Notes: generated by a model not told the origin, from the sequence alone. A DNA stretch of 64,000 bases from Orychophragmus violaceus (GCA_030180135.1 CM058231.1:20339034-20403033); one strand, 5' to 3'. Counted from the stretch's first letter, positions 22,817 to 35,970 are shown. Made by a program: numbers and translations.

Positions 22817-24374
22817 TTTATACTATTAAAACATGAATTTTTTTTAAAACTAATATTTAATTGCTATGTTTATTACGATGTATGCCATTAGAATTAATGA
22901 GTATTTTAGTTATTTATTAGAGTCATTTTCGGATTTAATAAAATTAAATTATATCTAGATCATGATAAATACTCTATAATTAATAATTTTATTCATAATA
23001 TATTTTATTGTCTTTTTGTTTTAAATATAAATATATATTTTTATTTTTCGATTTTTTTAAAAAATAATTATTAATTTCGTAACTATTAATAATATTTATT
23101 ATAAAATAATTTTAATTACATTTTAATCTAAATGTTCACTACCTTATGATTTTATTCAAAATATATTCATAATATCTTCTAATATTCTTTTTGTTTCAAA
23201 TATAATATATATTTTTATAACTAAATCTTACAAAAATATTTTTAGTTTCATGATTTAAAAAAATAATTACTAAATTTATATTTATTGTTATAATTTATTA
23301 AAAATAATTTTAATTACAATTTAATCTATAAAATAAACACTAAATCTTTATATTTAGACCATTATAAAATATATTGAAAAATATATTAATGAATTTCAGT
23401 TGTTATTAAAAACAAACTTTGCCTAATGAAAGACTGCTTAAAAAGACGTATTAACCAATTCCAATTGAGATATTCTTAATTTGGTAAAAATATTATTAGA
23501 ATATATGATAAATTAGATTACGATTAATGTTTTTACGATCCCAATTTTAAATGGTTGTTCTATTAAATTTTTAAAATACTTGAAATGCTATAGGATGAGT
23601 TCAAATATAGATTAATTTGTTTCGATTATAAAAATATTTAATAAGATTTATATTCAGTAGAAGACAATTTAAATAGATTAATTAACAAATTTTAATTATA
23701 GAACATTAAAATAAATTTAAACCAATCCAAAAATGTTAAATGAACAGATTATTATATTTTAGTTACATTTTGATATATAAAATAAATGTAAAATATTTAT
23801 ATTTAAACAATTATAAAATGAGTTGAAAAATAAATTAACCAATTTCAGTTATCTATACTACTAAGTTTTTTTGTCTAATGTAAGACGGATTAAAATGATG
23901 TATTAACCAATTTCAATTGATATATTCTTGATTTGATAAATTATTAAAATTATTCAATATTTATATTATTCTAATATATGATAAGTTAGATTACGGATTA
24001 TGTTCTTAAAGAATTGTTTTATCAAATTTTCAAACTGCTGAACTTATTATAAGATAAGTTGAAATATAGATTATCATATATAGACTTTCATAAATATGTA
24101 ATTATATTTATATAAAATTATAATTTAATTATTCAAATCTTAAAAACATAAATAAATTATATATATGAACATATAATATTTTATAAAATATTTTAAATCA
24201 ACACAATACATATTATACTTATATCACATAACTTTTGTAATGACTGTTTTACTAAAAACAAAATATTAAAAAAATTATTTTGAAACAGAAAATACTTATT
24301 CAAACAAAATAATAATTCAAAAATTAATTTAAAATAAAAATATCCGTATTTTCTTAGCGCGGATCAAAATCTAG
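22817..24374 (+). mobile_element. Non-autonomous Helitron (ATREP-like) copy 1
   Basis: The 5' end tttatactattaaaac is one base away from the canonical TC-tatactattaaa start. The 3' end is gcggatcaaaatctag, the Helitron CTRR terminus. It lies between host A (22816) and T (24375), as expected for insertion into AT. The interior is AT-rich and non-coding and resembles the Helitron at 26.4-30.5 kb (for example agacgg-ttaaaa-gat-tattaaccaatttc). Confidence 0.8.
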
Positions 24375-24879
24375 TTCAATTACTTAAAATTTTCAGATAT
24401 GTTTTTATAAGTAAATATGTATATAGAAATTTGTTCTTAAGATTTCATGTTCTTAAATGTTTTCACAGTTCGATATTGAGGTTTATTGATCAGTTAAGTA
24501 ATTAAATTTACATTAATTTCTCATTCTAGAAAAAGTAAAAAATAAGTAACTAAAACACTTATATGTGTTGACAAGAAAACACTAATATATGTCGCACATA
24601 AAAAGAACTCTAATACGTAAAAGTATTATTATTATTTTTTGTCAACAAAAATACCATATATTAAATCATTGTTGATCGGTTCGGATTTGTACTGATCGTT
24701 TTACCTTTTTCTTGGCAACTGTACTGATCGTTTTACTGAAAAAGAAAAAGAAAAAGAAAAGAAAAAGCATACCGACGTTGAAAATAGAGTTTCGTTTTTT
24801 ACCCAAAAAAAAAAACAGAGTTTCGTAAAGACTTGTTAAAGAAACGATGTGTCGTTACCAAATACCAAATACATTGGTT
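24375..24879. other. Intergenic, A/G-rich simple repeat inside
   Basis: A run of aaaaag units occupies about 24739-24768. No coding signal. Confidence 0.45.
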
Positions 24880-24890
24880 GTTTACCTTTT

Positions 24891-26334
24891 TTCATCTAGT
24901 GGATTATTTTAAAATTCAAGGACGGAATACAAGGTTGGCAAAGATCGCAATCCTTCCAAAGACAAAGCCGGCAAGTTCACAAGTCGAACATTTCGGAGAC
25001 TAAGATGAAATACAAGGTTAAAAGACTATACATTGAAAGCTGGCGGTTTACGAAGAAACCCCGGAAACTAGAAACTAGAACACGATAGACTAGAAAAAGG
25101 TCGTGTATTAGACAAGGGCCAAAATACCTTTCGTCGTGACAGCCGGAGCCAAAGATCTCCTATCCGAGATAGAATGAACATGCGCAACAACTTAACAAGC
25201 TTGAAAAGGAATCTCTCCGTCGAAACAAGCAGCAAGGAAGAGTTCAATACCTATAGATTGGCGAACCATAGCTGTAAATGACTAAGGGCAACTCGGACCA
25301 ATCCAAAGCACAAACCAGATTTGGAGCAGCACACAACGAGGGGAGCGAACCACAAGTTTCAGGGATGAAATGAAGGCATAAATAAACCCGGCCACAAAGA
25401 TCGAAGAAAGCTCGGCAAAGAAGCGAAGCCAAAAATCCCAGAACAATACACCATTGAGCCGAAAGGGACCAAACCTAGGAATAGAGCTGAAGATGGATAA
25501 GCAGATCCGAAGCGACATCAGCTATGCCGCCCCCTCAAAAGGACTCAAGGACCAGTTCATGGGGCGCTAGCGACTCAACAAATCCCAACTCTCCTCCTTA
25601 GAATGAAAACCGCATCCGAAACAGAACCGCAGAAGAAACTAACCCACTTGCATCTCTGGATTGAAAGCGAGAACTGCGCAATTGAATTCACGCTCAAAAC
25701 CAACACCACCAGAAAGGTTCCAAACCCCAAGAAATGGAAACATGGAAGACTCGCCCGCTATAGCACCAACACCAAAACGGAACCAACCAGAGGCCACTAA
25801 ACCGACCACAATACAAACTAGATCCTAAACCACTAAGCCAAACTAAAAACCAATAGCAAACCCTAGGCACTAGATCAACGGAAACAAAACATGAACCCAG
25901 TCACAATCAGCCGGAAAACACCAATAGTTGAGCAAAACCCGAGGAACCAAACCGCATGCAAGGCCAAACCGGAGACACCGCCGATAGAGACTCACAGACC
26001 GGACTTTGAAGAACAGTTCAGATGAACCACACGCAGACGACGGATGACTTGAGACGGCGGACGAAACACAAACTCCAGCCGAGAAAGCAAACTCCGGAGA
26101 GCAACACTTCATAAAACAACGGAGCCGAAAAGATCCATCCACCGTCGATCCAGAACAAGGCTTGCAAGGCCACAGACGCCGGAAAACAAAAGGAAAGAAG
26201 ACGAAGAGACCCTCGCCGGCACCAACGAGAGAGCCCGGCCACCGAGGAGGCAACGGCTGAACCAAATCAAAGTTCGCGGCGGCGCCTAAAAAAAGTGCCC
26301 GTAAGGTTTTTGATAGGGCGAACTCGGCCGACTC
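24891..26334 (-). mobile_element. G+C-rich non-coding retroposon
   Basis: A block of clearly higher G+C between AT-rich neighbours, bounded by gtttacctttt at 24880-24890 and 26335-26345 (11 bp). On the minus strand it ends gatgaaaaaa, a short A tail next to the left flank, consistent with retroposition. I saw no terminal inverted repeats, which argues against a Mutator element. Frames on the minus strand are open in places but resemble no protein. Confidence 0.55.
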
Positions 26335-26879
26335 GTTTACCTTTTCTAAAAATCATCAATTCTAGAAATCTATACTATTAAAAAATAGACATTTATGAAA
26401 CAAATTTTTAGTCATATGTTATATTACATAAAATTTATTGCACAATAATGATTTGACTAAATTTCATTAAAAAAAATTATGGAATATAACATTATCTCTA
26501 CTAAATAAATTTCCAAACAAGATAATTATTAAACATGTTTCCAAACAATTTAAATATAATGGATTCCATTTCTTTAATTAAATAAAATAAAAACAAAAAA
26601 TATCTAATCATGAAAATATTAAATAAATTGATAAACATAATTAGATAATTTATATATCAATTATTTTTGTATATATAGAGTAATATTCTCTAATTTATGA
26701 TTTTATTCAAAATATATTCATAATATATTGTATTATCTTCTTTTATGTTATAAATAAAAAATATATATTTTTATATTATAACAAAATATTATTTTTTTAC
26801 AAATCTTTTTGAATTCTTAAGAAAAATAATTATTGAATTTTTATTTATTATTACAGTTTATTATAAAATTATTTTAACT

Positions 26880-27595
26880 AACATGATTTGCTCGCACCAT
26901 GTGCAAACAGAACCATTGATAAATAAAAGACTTTTTTAAAAATTATCAATTCAGTTTAGCATAGATAATATTATGAAAAATATTTATATCATATTAATTA
27001 TAATTAAAATACATATATACATTATTATTTTTAACCTTTTATTAAAACATTTTATTATTTATATATTAATCTAAAACTAATGCATACTAGATTATGGTTC
27101 TCATTTTGCTGACAAAAAATAGAAACAAAATAAATTATTCTCTAAAATCATATATATAAATATCTAAATTTACTTTGTTTACATATTTTTATATTAATTA
27201 TATATATGTGTGTATAAACATAAATATATGTAAACTTTATATTAAAAATATTTTATTGTTTATATTTATCCAATTAAAAATTCATATAAATAATATGAAT
27301 TTACTATATAAATCGTATTATATACAACAATCATATTTTTAATATTTAAATCTCATACTTCAAAAATATATTTGTATTTATCATCTTACTTTTTATTTTT
27401 ATATGAGATTTTACTTATCTCTAAAATAAAATAAAACAAAATAATTTTTAAAACTAATAAAATAAATAACAAAATTGTTAATATAAACTAAAGTTAACAT
27501 AGTAAAACCTAATTTCATTAAGGGTAAGAAGGTAATCAACCATTTTAAGAGTGAATGAGCGCTTAAAAATACTTCTCAATTAATATAAAGATTAT
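26880..27595. repeat. AT-rich repeat family, copy 2
   Basis: Begins near atttgctcgcaccatgtgca and ends near cttctcaattaatataaag. It is similar to the copy at 42.6-43.3 kb over the whole length and to the end of copy 1 near 3.7-4.35 kb. Non-coding. Confidence 0.6.
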
Positions 27596-27678
27596 ATTTT
27601 GATCGATAAACCAAAGAGAAAAATATTTATATTTAGACCATTACAAGACATGTTAAAAATAGATTAACGCTAGAAGCA

Positions 27679-28314
27679 ATGGGGTTCCCCCTGGTTTTCG
27701 TCAACTGGATTTACATGTGTATCTCTACGGTGGGCTTCTCTGTTGCAGTTAATGGCGAGCTTGAGGGGTTTTTTCCGAGTGTCCGATGTATACGACAGGG
27801 GTGTGCGCTCTCTCCCTACTTATATGTGATCGTGAATAATATTTTATCGCAAATGTTGAATAGTGCAGCTAGGCAGGAGAAGTTTGGTCACCGTCCACTT
27901 TGCTCCGCACTAAATTTGACACACCTCAGTTTTGATGATGATATTATTATCTTTACCAATGGATCAGCTACTTCCTTTTCTGGTGTTTTGAAGGTATTTT
28001 CGGATTTCTCTTTGATCTTTGGGCTCGCCATTAACCCATCAAAGACATCAGTGTTTGCCGCAGGAAGGGATAAAAAGAATGTAGAATTGATCGCAGCTAG
28101 CCTGGGACTTCGTATTGAGTCTCTACTGTTAAGGTACCTTGGGTTGCCTTTAACAACTAGAAGTATGACAAAATCAGAGTATGAGCCGTTAGTTGATCGG
28201 GTAAGATCCCGCCTCTTGAGTTGGGCCGCGAGTAGCTTGTCTTTTGCGGGGCGTTTTGCAGTTGGTGGTTTCGGTAATATCAAGCATTACTTCTTTCTGG
28301 CGTGCGGTTTTTAG
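27679..28314 (+). pseudogene. LINE reverse transcriptase fragment
   Basis: 211 open codons beginning inside the RT palm: MGFPLVFVNWIYMCISTVGFSV, then IRQGCALSPYLYVIV and the catalytic box SFDDDIIIF (the FADD position) near residue 95. NPSKTSVFAAG and LLRYLGLPLTTRSM follow, the usual connection to the thumb. The frame then shifts; the continuation (AVFRLPKKCLVEIKSLCCMFLW, KGGEKVAWEDMC) is in the next frame from 28315. The N-terminal endonuclease is absent because of 5' truncation. Confidence 0.9.
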
Positions 28315-29505
28315 ATTACCTAAAAAGTGCCTTGTTGAGATAAAGAGCCTTTGCTGTATGTTCTTGTGGAAAGAAAACCCTCTGGCCAAAGGAGGTGAAA
28401 AAGTAGCATGGGAGGATATGTGTATTCTAAAGATCGAGGGAGATCTCAGGATCCGTCGACTTCGAGATGTCTCAATGTGCTATAGACTCAGCCTAATCTG
28501 GCGTCTCCTCTCCAAATCGAAGTCTCTTTGGGTTGACTGGGTACACACACTTGATTAGAGAGGGTTCTTTTTGAGACGTAACGTCAACTACAAGGGGTTC
28601 ATGGATATGGCAAAAACTGTTGAAGTTAAAGACACTGGGTTAGGACTTTCTACGGTGGGAGGTGCATAACAGAGAGTCCATTATCTTCTGTTCAGATCCG
28701 TGGCTTCCGATGGGTAAGCTTACTGAGTTTATGGGTTAGGCAGGTACTAAACAGTTGGGTGTTCATCGCTGGGACATGGTTTGTGACATTAAGCGTGATG
28801 ATGAATGGTGTCTGAGGCTTCCTCGGTCCTCAACAGCGAGGGTAATAAGAGAAGCTGTCTATCGAATTCAACCACCATTGATTCATGCTGGTGAGGATGT
28901 ATTGCTATGGAGACATGATACTGACATGTATAAACCGAACTTCTCATCGAGCAAGACCTGGGAATAGATTCGGCTACACATAGCAAAGGTCCCATGGGAA
29001 AAGTTGGTATGGTTTTCGCAAGGGGTACCGCGGTACGCTTTCATTGCGTGGCTAGCATTTAAAAATCGTCTCTCAACAAGAGACTTTGGGGTGTTGATCG
29101 AGTGTGCTGTGTGGCGAAAAATATGAAACTGAGACCACCTGTTTTTTGCTTGTCCCTATTCTTTCTCAGTGTGGATTAAATCGTGTGGCAGTTTACTAGG
29201 TGGCCCAACAAATCCAGATTGGAAGGACATGATACGGTTGCTAATAGCTCGATGGTTTGACAGGTTGGATTTCATCATAATTCATATGGCCCTTCAAATG
29301 ACGATTTACTTGATCTGGCGGGAAAGGAATGACCATATACACCAGCGGCATCCTTCCTCTGTCCCGGTGTTGGTGCGGATCATCGATCGTACAATGAGAA
29401 ACAGGATCACTTCGTTGAATTATCACTCTAATCCTCGGCTGCAACCTCTGCTTCAGCGGTGGTTTGGCTCAAGGACATTCGACCGTCAAGCATACTCAAT
29501 ACTCT
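28315..29505 (+). pseudogene. LINE ORF2 thumb/zf-RVT remnant to natural end
   Basis: Broken frames continue the ORF2: W-x-LLSKSKSLWVDWVHT near 28.5 kb, HRWDMVCDIKRDDEW near 28.77 kb, WEKLVWFSQGVPRYAFIAWLAFKNRLSTRD near 29.0 kb, and a zf-RVT end (HLFFACPYSFSVW) near 29.14 kb. The last frame, 29169-29507, ends at a natural stop after MTIYLIWRERNDHIHQ. No RNase H domain follows, so this LINE belongs to a different subfamily from the ones at 1.9 and 15 kb. Confidence 0.85.
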
Positions 29506-30545
29506 GACTCCGCAATGGAGGTCCTTTGACTGCTAGTGTTTGACGTACCCTGTTTTCTAAGGGGAATCAGTTTTTTCCTCTGTTTTTTCTGATCTACAAA
29601 AAGTCACATGTGTAAATAATTTTTTCCTCATATCGGTAATATATTTTAAATTTTACCAAAAATAAATAAAAAATAAAAATAGATTAACTAATTTTAATTA
29701 TAAAAATATTAAAACAAACTTTTTCTACTCGAAGACGGGTTAAAAAGATGGATTAACCAATTTGAAATGATATATTCTTAATTTGATAAAATATTAAAAT
29801 TATTCAATATTTATATTAGTTGGATATATGGTAAATTAGAACGATCGCAGTTTTTGAAGGGTTGTTTTATCAAATTTTCAAAATATTTAGATTAATATAT
29901 GATGTGTTAAAAATATATTAATTTGTTTCAATTTTTTAAAAAAAAAATTAAAATATTTTTGTTCGTTGGAAGACAAGTTAAAAAGATGAATTGACTAATT
30001 TTAGTTATATAAACATTAAAATGAACTTAAACCAGTGCAAAAATGTTAAATGAACGGATTATCATCTTTCGACTTTCATAAATCTGTAACTACATTTATA
30101 TAAAATTACTAAATTTAATTATTAAAATATTTAAAACACAAATAAAGTATATATATATATATGAGTATATGATGTTTTATAAAAATAAATATTTTAAATT
30201 AACATAATACTTAGTAAACTTTATCAAATAACTTTTATAATGAGTGTTTTATTAAAAGACAAAATATTATAAAATTATTTTTAAATAAAATTTTTTATAA
30301 AGTGCATTTACGCATTGAGCACCTAATCATCACAATATTTAGTTACTAAAAAATTGTATCGAATAATTAACAAACTTACTATAAAACAAAAAAAATTGGT
30401 TCAAACATTATTTTATAAAGAAACAATATCCGCGTTTTATTAGTGCTGATCAAAGTCTAGTAACATTATTATTTTAAAAGCGTCGTCATCAAATAGGCAA
30501 ATATTGGTTGTTTGCGTTTTCTGAAGACGTAAATAGGTACTCTAG

Positions 30546-31313
30546 AAGTTCAGTGTGAAGCCGCTTCTCTCTCTCTTTCCTAGAGAGAGAAATTTTCTCT
30601 CTATTCTTTCTTCTCTGCTTCTTCTCTTTGTTCTTAGATTTTTCTCTTTCACAAGGAATTTGCAGAGGAAAAGGATTCAGCGGCTCTTGGGTTTGGTTTT
30701 ATTTTCGTCTCGGCTTTATCTTTTTATTTTCCAATTAGGTATCTGGATTTTCCATATCTGCTCCCATCTGATCTTTGCTCCGCTTCTCCTCGGAGCTTTC
30801 ACGATCGCCTTTCCCTGCGTTTTATTCCCGGCGAGGAGTCCGTTCTTCTTCTTCATCTTTCTCGAGCCCATCATCCTCTTGGAGTAATATCTCTGTCGCT
30901 TATTCCGTCTTGCCGAAGATTAAAGGCCATATCGTTATCTTGCGTTTGGCCGGCGATGGAGCTTCCTCGGTGTGGTGCCGTTCGGTGAGGCGTTGAAGCT
31001 ATTTCCATCCTTTTGCGGTTCATCTCTCGGTGGTTCTTTGGAGGAAAGGTAAAATTGGCAGCATGGGCATCCGATTTGGCAGAGATTCGGCGGTGCGGCG
31101 GTTCCCGGTAGCTTCTCCGATGAAGCTGTTTCGCGGTGTTTGCATGGCTTCATCATTTTCGGGCTTACACGTGGATCCCACGTTCTTATCTGTTACATTA
31201 TCTGTAAAATGTGGGCTTGGGCTTTATGGGCCCGTTTTCTTCTCTCTGTTTGGACTTTACCTTGTAAACATGCTGTTTTTGGGCCTAATCCAAACCGTTG
31301 ACCAAAAAAAAAA
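30546..31313 (+). mobile_element. Polyadenylated retroposon, 768 bp (family R)
   Basis: Flanked by gtactctag at 30537-30545 and 31314-31322 and ending in A10 after ccgttgacc. The first ~150 bp (agccgcttctctctctctttc, then tagagagaga, gattcagcggct) are shared with the minus-strand element at 40.76-41.56 kb, so the 5' end is fixed rather than randomly truncated. No protein family recognised in it. Confidence 0.75.
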
Positions 31314-31322
31314 GTACTCTAG

Positions 31323-32010
31323 CGATGACAAAAAAAATATATAAGTATTCTAGCGAATGCAAAAGGTTAAAATAAATTATACGAAAATATTATTACGAAG
31401 CTATACAAGAGTATAATTTCAACATGTTAAATCTTAAGGCTGGACATTTGTAATTGAATTCGAAATCTGTGAATGTGAAAATCTACACCCTATGATTTAT
31501 TATTTGGAATAAGGAAATTGTGGAAGGACTACCATTTCAAAGATCAAACAATGCTTCAAAAAATTATCTAAAACGAATTTGGTTTCGTAATTGTTTTGTG
31601 TTAAATGAAAGAGGATTACAAAGGGATCACGAATGAGAGTTTCACAGTGAGCTCGTAGAGCTGTTTTATGTCTGAAAATTGAGTATAAAAGGTCCTTAAA
31701 CCTCTTGATTTAGCTCTCCATCCACTTATCTCGTAGTATTCTTGTTGAAACGATCTCCGCGATCTCCGGACGGTTGAGCTGATTTTGGAGTGATCAGTTT
31801 TGGCTAAATCAGCTAGACGTTTGACTTTAATATCGGACACGTCCTCTTCAATACGCAGTCGTTTTCCAGTCGATCAGCCCATTAATTATTTTTAGAATTA
31901 ATAATTAATTGGAGGGAAATATGAACATTCCTTCCAACTGCGCATGTCTAATATGCTGACGTCAGTTTGCGTGTGTCAAAATATGAAATAATTACGAGAT
32001 TTCGTATCTG
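31323..32010. other. Repeat-derived stretch, no gene recognised
   Basis: Contains an AT-rich inverted repeat near 31.89 kb (taattatttttagaattaat) and possible leader sequence of the decayed element that follows. Confidence 0.35.
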
Positions 32011-32235
32011 ACGGTTATGGTTCCCCGGGTCGAGAGATCCACACGATCTGGAGAACTGCCACAATTCGAATTTAAAATGTGTGAATCCAACGGTTGAGAT
32101 CTGCAGAAGTCGAGAGATCTTCGTGACCTCGAGAGTTGTTGTGAAATAGAATCATGAGTGGATTTTACGTCTGACGGTTGAGATCGTTGGGAGTGAGAGA
32201 TCCGCGGGATCTCAAGAACCGCCGTTCATCAGCTT
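32011..32235 (+). repeat. Three imperfect tandem units of about 80 bp
   Basis: acggttgagatc or a close variant, followed 10-20 bases later by gagagatcc, occurs at 32011, 32090 and 32174. The units lie just upstream of the decayed gene at 32.48 kb and could be a promoter or leader array. Confidence 0.65.
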
Positions 32236-32476
32236 TAAAAGAACCTCACATGTCCCATCAACATCCCACGCACGCTACCTCAAGGTAACCTCTTAACTGC
32301 TGTATGCTTTCTACTTAGCTTGTTTTTATTTTATTTTTTCGAGAAAGCTTAGAACAAAATTTGGATTTTCGTCGAAAGATTTCTTAGATTTTGCATTTTA
32401 GCTTTGAAAAAATCCTTTCTTTCTCAACCTCTTTCTTCGTTTTCAACCCAACTTAGTTCCTTATTTGGATTCTGTT

Positions 32477-34085
32477 ATGGCGTCGAACCAAGAAAAAGAA
32501 GACATCACGGGTACTTCTGGTGTCCTAAGGAAACCGTTGTTTGGTTCGTACTGGCCGACGAGGGCTACTCAGGAAGACATCACAGAACTGCGGAGAGCCT
32601 ATAGATTTGGGAGAGGAGTTGACATCTACATTCGCTCCCGGTTTGAAACCCTGAGTAGATTCGTCCGGGATGGTTTTGCGCCTACACGATTTTCTTCGAA
32701 TCATGTGGGCTCACCTTCCTGGTCCCGCAGCTCTTGCTAGAGGTATTGGACATCTTAAAGATAGCCTTTCCTCAGATGTGTCATAATCTGGTGAGGCAGA
32801 TCATCGGGCTCTAGGTGAGGGCGCTGGAGATGCGCCGCAATCTCACGGTCTCCGATTTTCACCACCTGATGCTGGTGAAGAGAAATGTGTTAAACGAGGA
32901 GACTTTCTACACCTCTCCTCGTCTGGATCGTAGAATCCTATTGGCGACCTCAGGACGAGACGACGACTGGAACGATAGATACTTCATCTTTCGGGTCGGT
33001 CCGGCCACGGTTGGAGGGTTTGGTTTAAGGAGAACCCGATCTATCTGGGAAGTTGGCGCCAGTTAGATGAGGCGCTTAGCAGTAGATCGTTTCTTAGTGT
33101 GTTACGTTTGGCATAGTTCGGTAACTAATCTACCTTGTTTTTTCTTTTGTTTTGCAGCTCCCACTGGTGAATCCCCGCTCACTAACAGAATTGCAATAAT
33201 TGTAGCCACCCTTCGAAGAGGTGACGTTAATTGATCCTTGTTTACTTTAGCTCATGTCAAGCAAGCATTCAGGATCGCAGATCATCCGTATCATTTTCCT
33301 TTAGAAAAGGTATGGTCCTGCAAAACCGTTTCAGTTTGAACGTTATTGCGGGTAACTAATAGAGGTCTGTAACGTTTTCTTTAAGCTCCTGCTTCCGAAC
33401 AACCCAATTCTAGTTCCTCGGCAATTGTTCTGTGCCCAATGGCAAGCATAATCAGACCATCTTTCCTCTCTAGAAGAAATATGAGAGAGACCACGAAGGC
33501 TCGGGGAGAGTCTGTTCTAGCGATGTGGCGTCCGCGATCAATATGGCGCTGATCACCCCGCTTGTTATCTCAGACAGAGAGGCGATTTCCCCTCCTCCAC
33601 TGGCTGTTGGTGGAGGTGAGATACAGGTGGATGCTCCCGTGGTGGGAGGTGATGCTCAACGAGATGCCTAGGCAGCTCCCGAGGTGATTACTCCCGAAGC
33701 GGCTGCTCCCGGAGTAGTGGCTTTAGCCGTGAGATCTCCCTCTACGCCCCAAGATCGGGAAGGTCCCCAGACAAAGGGCCAAAGGACGAGGATCTCCAGG
33801 CTAACCTCGAATTAATCGACCAGTTCCCGACCATGCGGAACGTACCGCGGACGCGATCAGGACAGAGGCAGCTTCAGGACGATTTCAACCAAGCTATGGA
33901 TCAACTGATCTCTAGGACAAGCATGGAAGATATCACGGAGCACTTGGACCAGCTGACCCACGACCAGCCCGTTCTAAACCATCTTGCTTGGAGGATGACC
34001 AAGACTGTCGACCCACTCAAGACCATCGCATGGCCCATGATCAAGACCAACGGACCGTCCATGATCTTCACCATCATGTCCGTTG
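32477..34085 (+). pseudogene. Decayed Brassicaceae gag-like / putative plant transposon protein
   Basis: Starts with ATG in MASNQEKEDITG. The stretch TQEDITELRRAYRFGRGVDIYI and, after frame breaks, VRALEMRRNLTVSDFHHLMLVKRN, FYTSPRLDRRIL and DDDWNDRYFIFRVG match what I remember of a large family annotated in Brassica genomes as putative plant transposon or retrotransposon-like protein. The later part (to about 34.08 kb) is acidic and glutamine-rich with many stops. Function in the family is not established; a Gag role in an LTR element is likely. This copy is dead. Confidence 0.55.
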
Positions 34086-34099
34086 TGCCTTAGACCGAG

Positions 34100-34570
34100 C
34101 CATATTTTGGATTGAAAGATCATACTCTTTTTTCCTTGTGAGTTTTTGTCCCAAATGGGTTTTCCTTACAAGGTTTTTAATGAGGTGATCCTAGGCCTGT
34201 CCATTCTAAAGAGATTGGCCGGCCCGTTTTATCTCTCTAAGACTTTTCCTTTTTCTTTGTTTAATTTTCTTAAGTCTTTTGTTTGATTTCTTAAGCATTT
34301 TCGATGGCCCAATTGGCCCATCTTGTAACCGAGACTCAAGGCTATTTAAGCCTCTCTTTTCATTGTTAATAGACACGCAACGTTTTAGAAAAACCCTAAG
34401 TGTTCTTTGCCCTAAGACGGTGTGACCTCCCAAGATTTTGTGTGGCTTCCCCTCTAGCTTGAAGGTTGTTGGTTACTTGTTCTCTGTTACATCTCTAAAC
34501 CTCGACACCAACCGGTTACTTCTTACCTTTACTTTTTTGTTTCTGTCCTTGTTGTTAGCTTGCATAAAAA
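34100..34570 (+). repeat. LTR-like region of the Ty3/gypsy element
   Basis: Carries the tract actcttttttccttgtgag...gggttttccttacaaggttttta common in plant LTRs, then a TATA-like ctatttaagc at 34342-34351 and aaaccctaa at 34392-34400. It lies about 0.6 kb before a gypsy gag. Exact ends were not found and no second LTR lies downstream. Confidence 0.5.
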
Positions 34571-35145
34571 TAAAAAACCCATAAAAATTGTCATGATTTG
34601 CTCCTGTTATTCCTTTTTTGTGCATTCATAAACTAAAATTAAAAAAAATAGTTAGAACGGTTGTTAGGTTGCTTGAACTCGAACTCGGCCGCATCTAGCA
34701 TAAACTTGTCTTAGGGTTTTGTTGAATTCGGTTTAGTTGTGGTTTAGTTTTGATTCGGTTTTAGATGTTTCCATTTATTTGTGATAGTCAATAAAAAAAG
34801 AAAAAAGAAATCGGCATTGCCATATTGCATATTTCCTTTTCTTGTCATCGCTTGCATATTTCCTTTTTCTCTTGTTTGCGATTGTTTTCTTTCCTTTTTC
34901 CATTGTTTCCTTTTGTTCTTCCTGTGTGCATTTGATTTGTGTGTTAAGTGCGCAGAACATTGAGTATGAACGGTGACCAAAACAACTAGGACGCACCACC
35001 CGACCTCGCCTAGCTCGTAGCTGCGATACAGGCCATAGGCGCTGGACTATACCATCTTGAGAAAACTCGACCTGACTCACTGTATGGCCGAGCAGGACTG
35101 GTAGCGCGTGATTGTGATGCCCGGCGGAACGATACGGACGACGAC

Positions 35146-35970
35146 ATGCCCGACTTCGATGACGATCGTCTCGATCAGAATCATCGACCACCTGATTGGC
35201 GCGATCCAAACCACGGCGGTCGCATACGCGACAATGAGGTACAACGACCAACTTTTAATGACGTAAAACTAAAGCCTCCCACTTTTGCAGGTAAGGTTGA
35301 TCCTGAAGCCTACCTCAAATGGGAACGACGGAGGGAGCATATCTTCGATTATTATGCCTACAACGACCGCATGAAGGTAGCCTTAGCCGCGGCTCAGTTC
35401 ACAGGACATGCCCTATCCTGGTGGGATCCAGAAATCTCGGAACGCCAACGCCATCACCACGACCAGACCACCACTTGGGCCAACATGCGATACAGCCTAA
35501 GACGAAGGTACGTTCCGACCCATTTCCATAGGGACTTACAGAAACGCTTTCGTAAGTTGGTGCAGAGAAGCATGTCCGTGGAAGAGTACTATGACGAGTT
35601 CGAGCAGTTAAGGAATCGGCTCGAGCTAGACGATTCGGAGGAGACCCTCATGGCCCAATTCGTGGACGGGATGCACGAACGGATCCCCCGAAAGGTCGAA
35701 ATCCAGCCTTACCATGATATGTCCGAGTTGTTGCATTTGAGCATTCAGGTCGAACAGCATAAAAAATGGAAAGCATCCACGACTAACCGAACCCGGAGCA
35801 ACCCGAGCTGGTCGACCCCATCGCCCCGACCGGTCGACAAGGGCAAGGCTGTCGAGGTCGAGTCACGGTTCAAACGGCCGACCGCCGAGGCGCCCAAATC
35901 CACCCGACCTGATTCAGGTAAGTTTACTAGCACTGTACGATCTAGATATATCACCTGCTTTAAGTTTTAG
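35146..35970 (+). pseudogene. Ty3/gypsy Gag, truncated at the zinc knuckle
   Basis: 274 codons open from an ATG. Residues ~38-190 are the retrotransposon Gag domain (PF03732 type): PPTFAGKVDPEAYLKWERR, AAAQFTGHALSWWD, VEEYYDEFEQLRNRL, ETLMAQFVDGM. A basic proline/serine-rich tail follows. The frame ends exactly within the zinc knuckle: ITCFKF, stop, GKGHIAHDCP, where one cysteine has become Phe and the next codon is TAG. A functional relative would continue into protease. Probably a chromovirus-type element, but the lineage is inferred. Confidence 0.85.

Larger units (their letters stand above)
27669..29673 (+). mobile_element. 5'-truncated LINE inside Helitron copy 2, 15-bp TSD
   Basis: Exact TSD taaaaatagattaac at 27654-27668 and 29674-29688. 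The insert starts within the reverse transcriptase and ends in an A-rich tail (accaaaaataaataaaaa). Removing it restores continuity with Helitron copy 1 sequence, which confirms the boundaries. Confidence 0.93.
26369..30460 (+). mobile_element. Helitron copy 2, interrupted by a LINE
   Basis: Starts with the canonical tctatactattaaa after host A (26368) and ends gctgatcaaagtctag before host T (30461). Parts match Helitron copy 1 (tatgattttattcaaaatat near 26.7 kb; ttcttaatttgataaaatatt near 29.77 kb). A 2-kb LINE has split it at 27.67 kb, and an AT-rich repeat copy also lies inside. No Rep/helicase gene, so it is non-autonomous. Confidence 0.8.

Noticed and set aside
24880..26345. Possible Mutator-type (MULE) element because of an 11-bp flanking repeat
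   Set aside because: No terminal inverted repeats could be seen, and the left edge has a short A tail on the minus strand, which fits a retroposon better.
27888..28283. 131-codon minus-strand frame
   Set aside because: Antisense shadow of the LINE reverse transcriptase.
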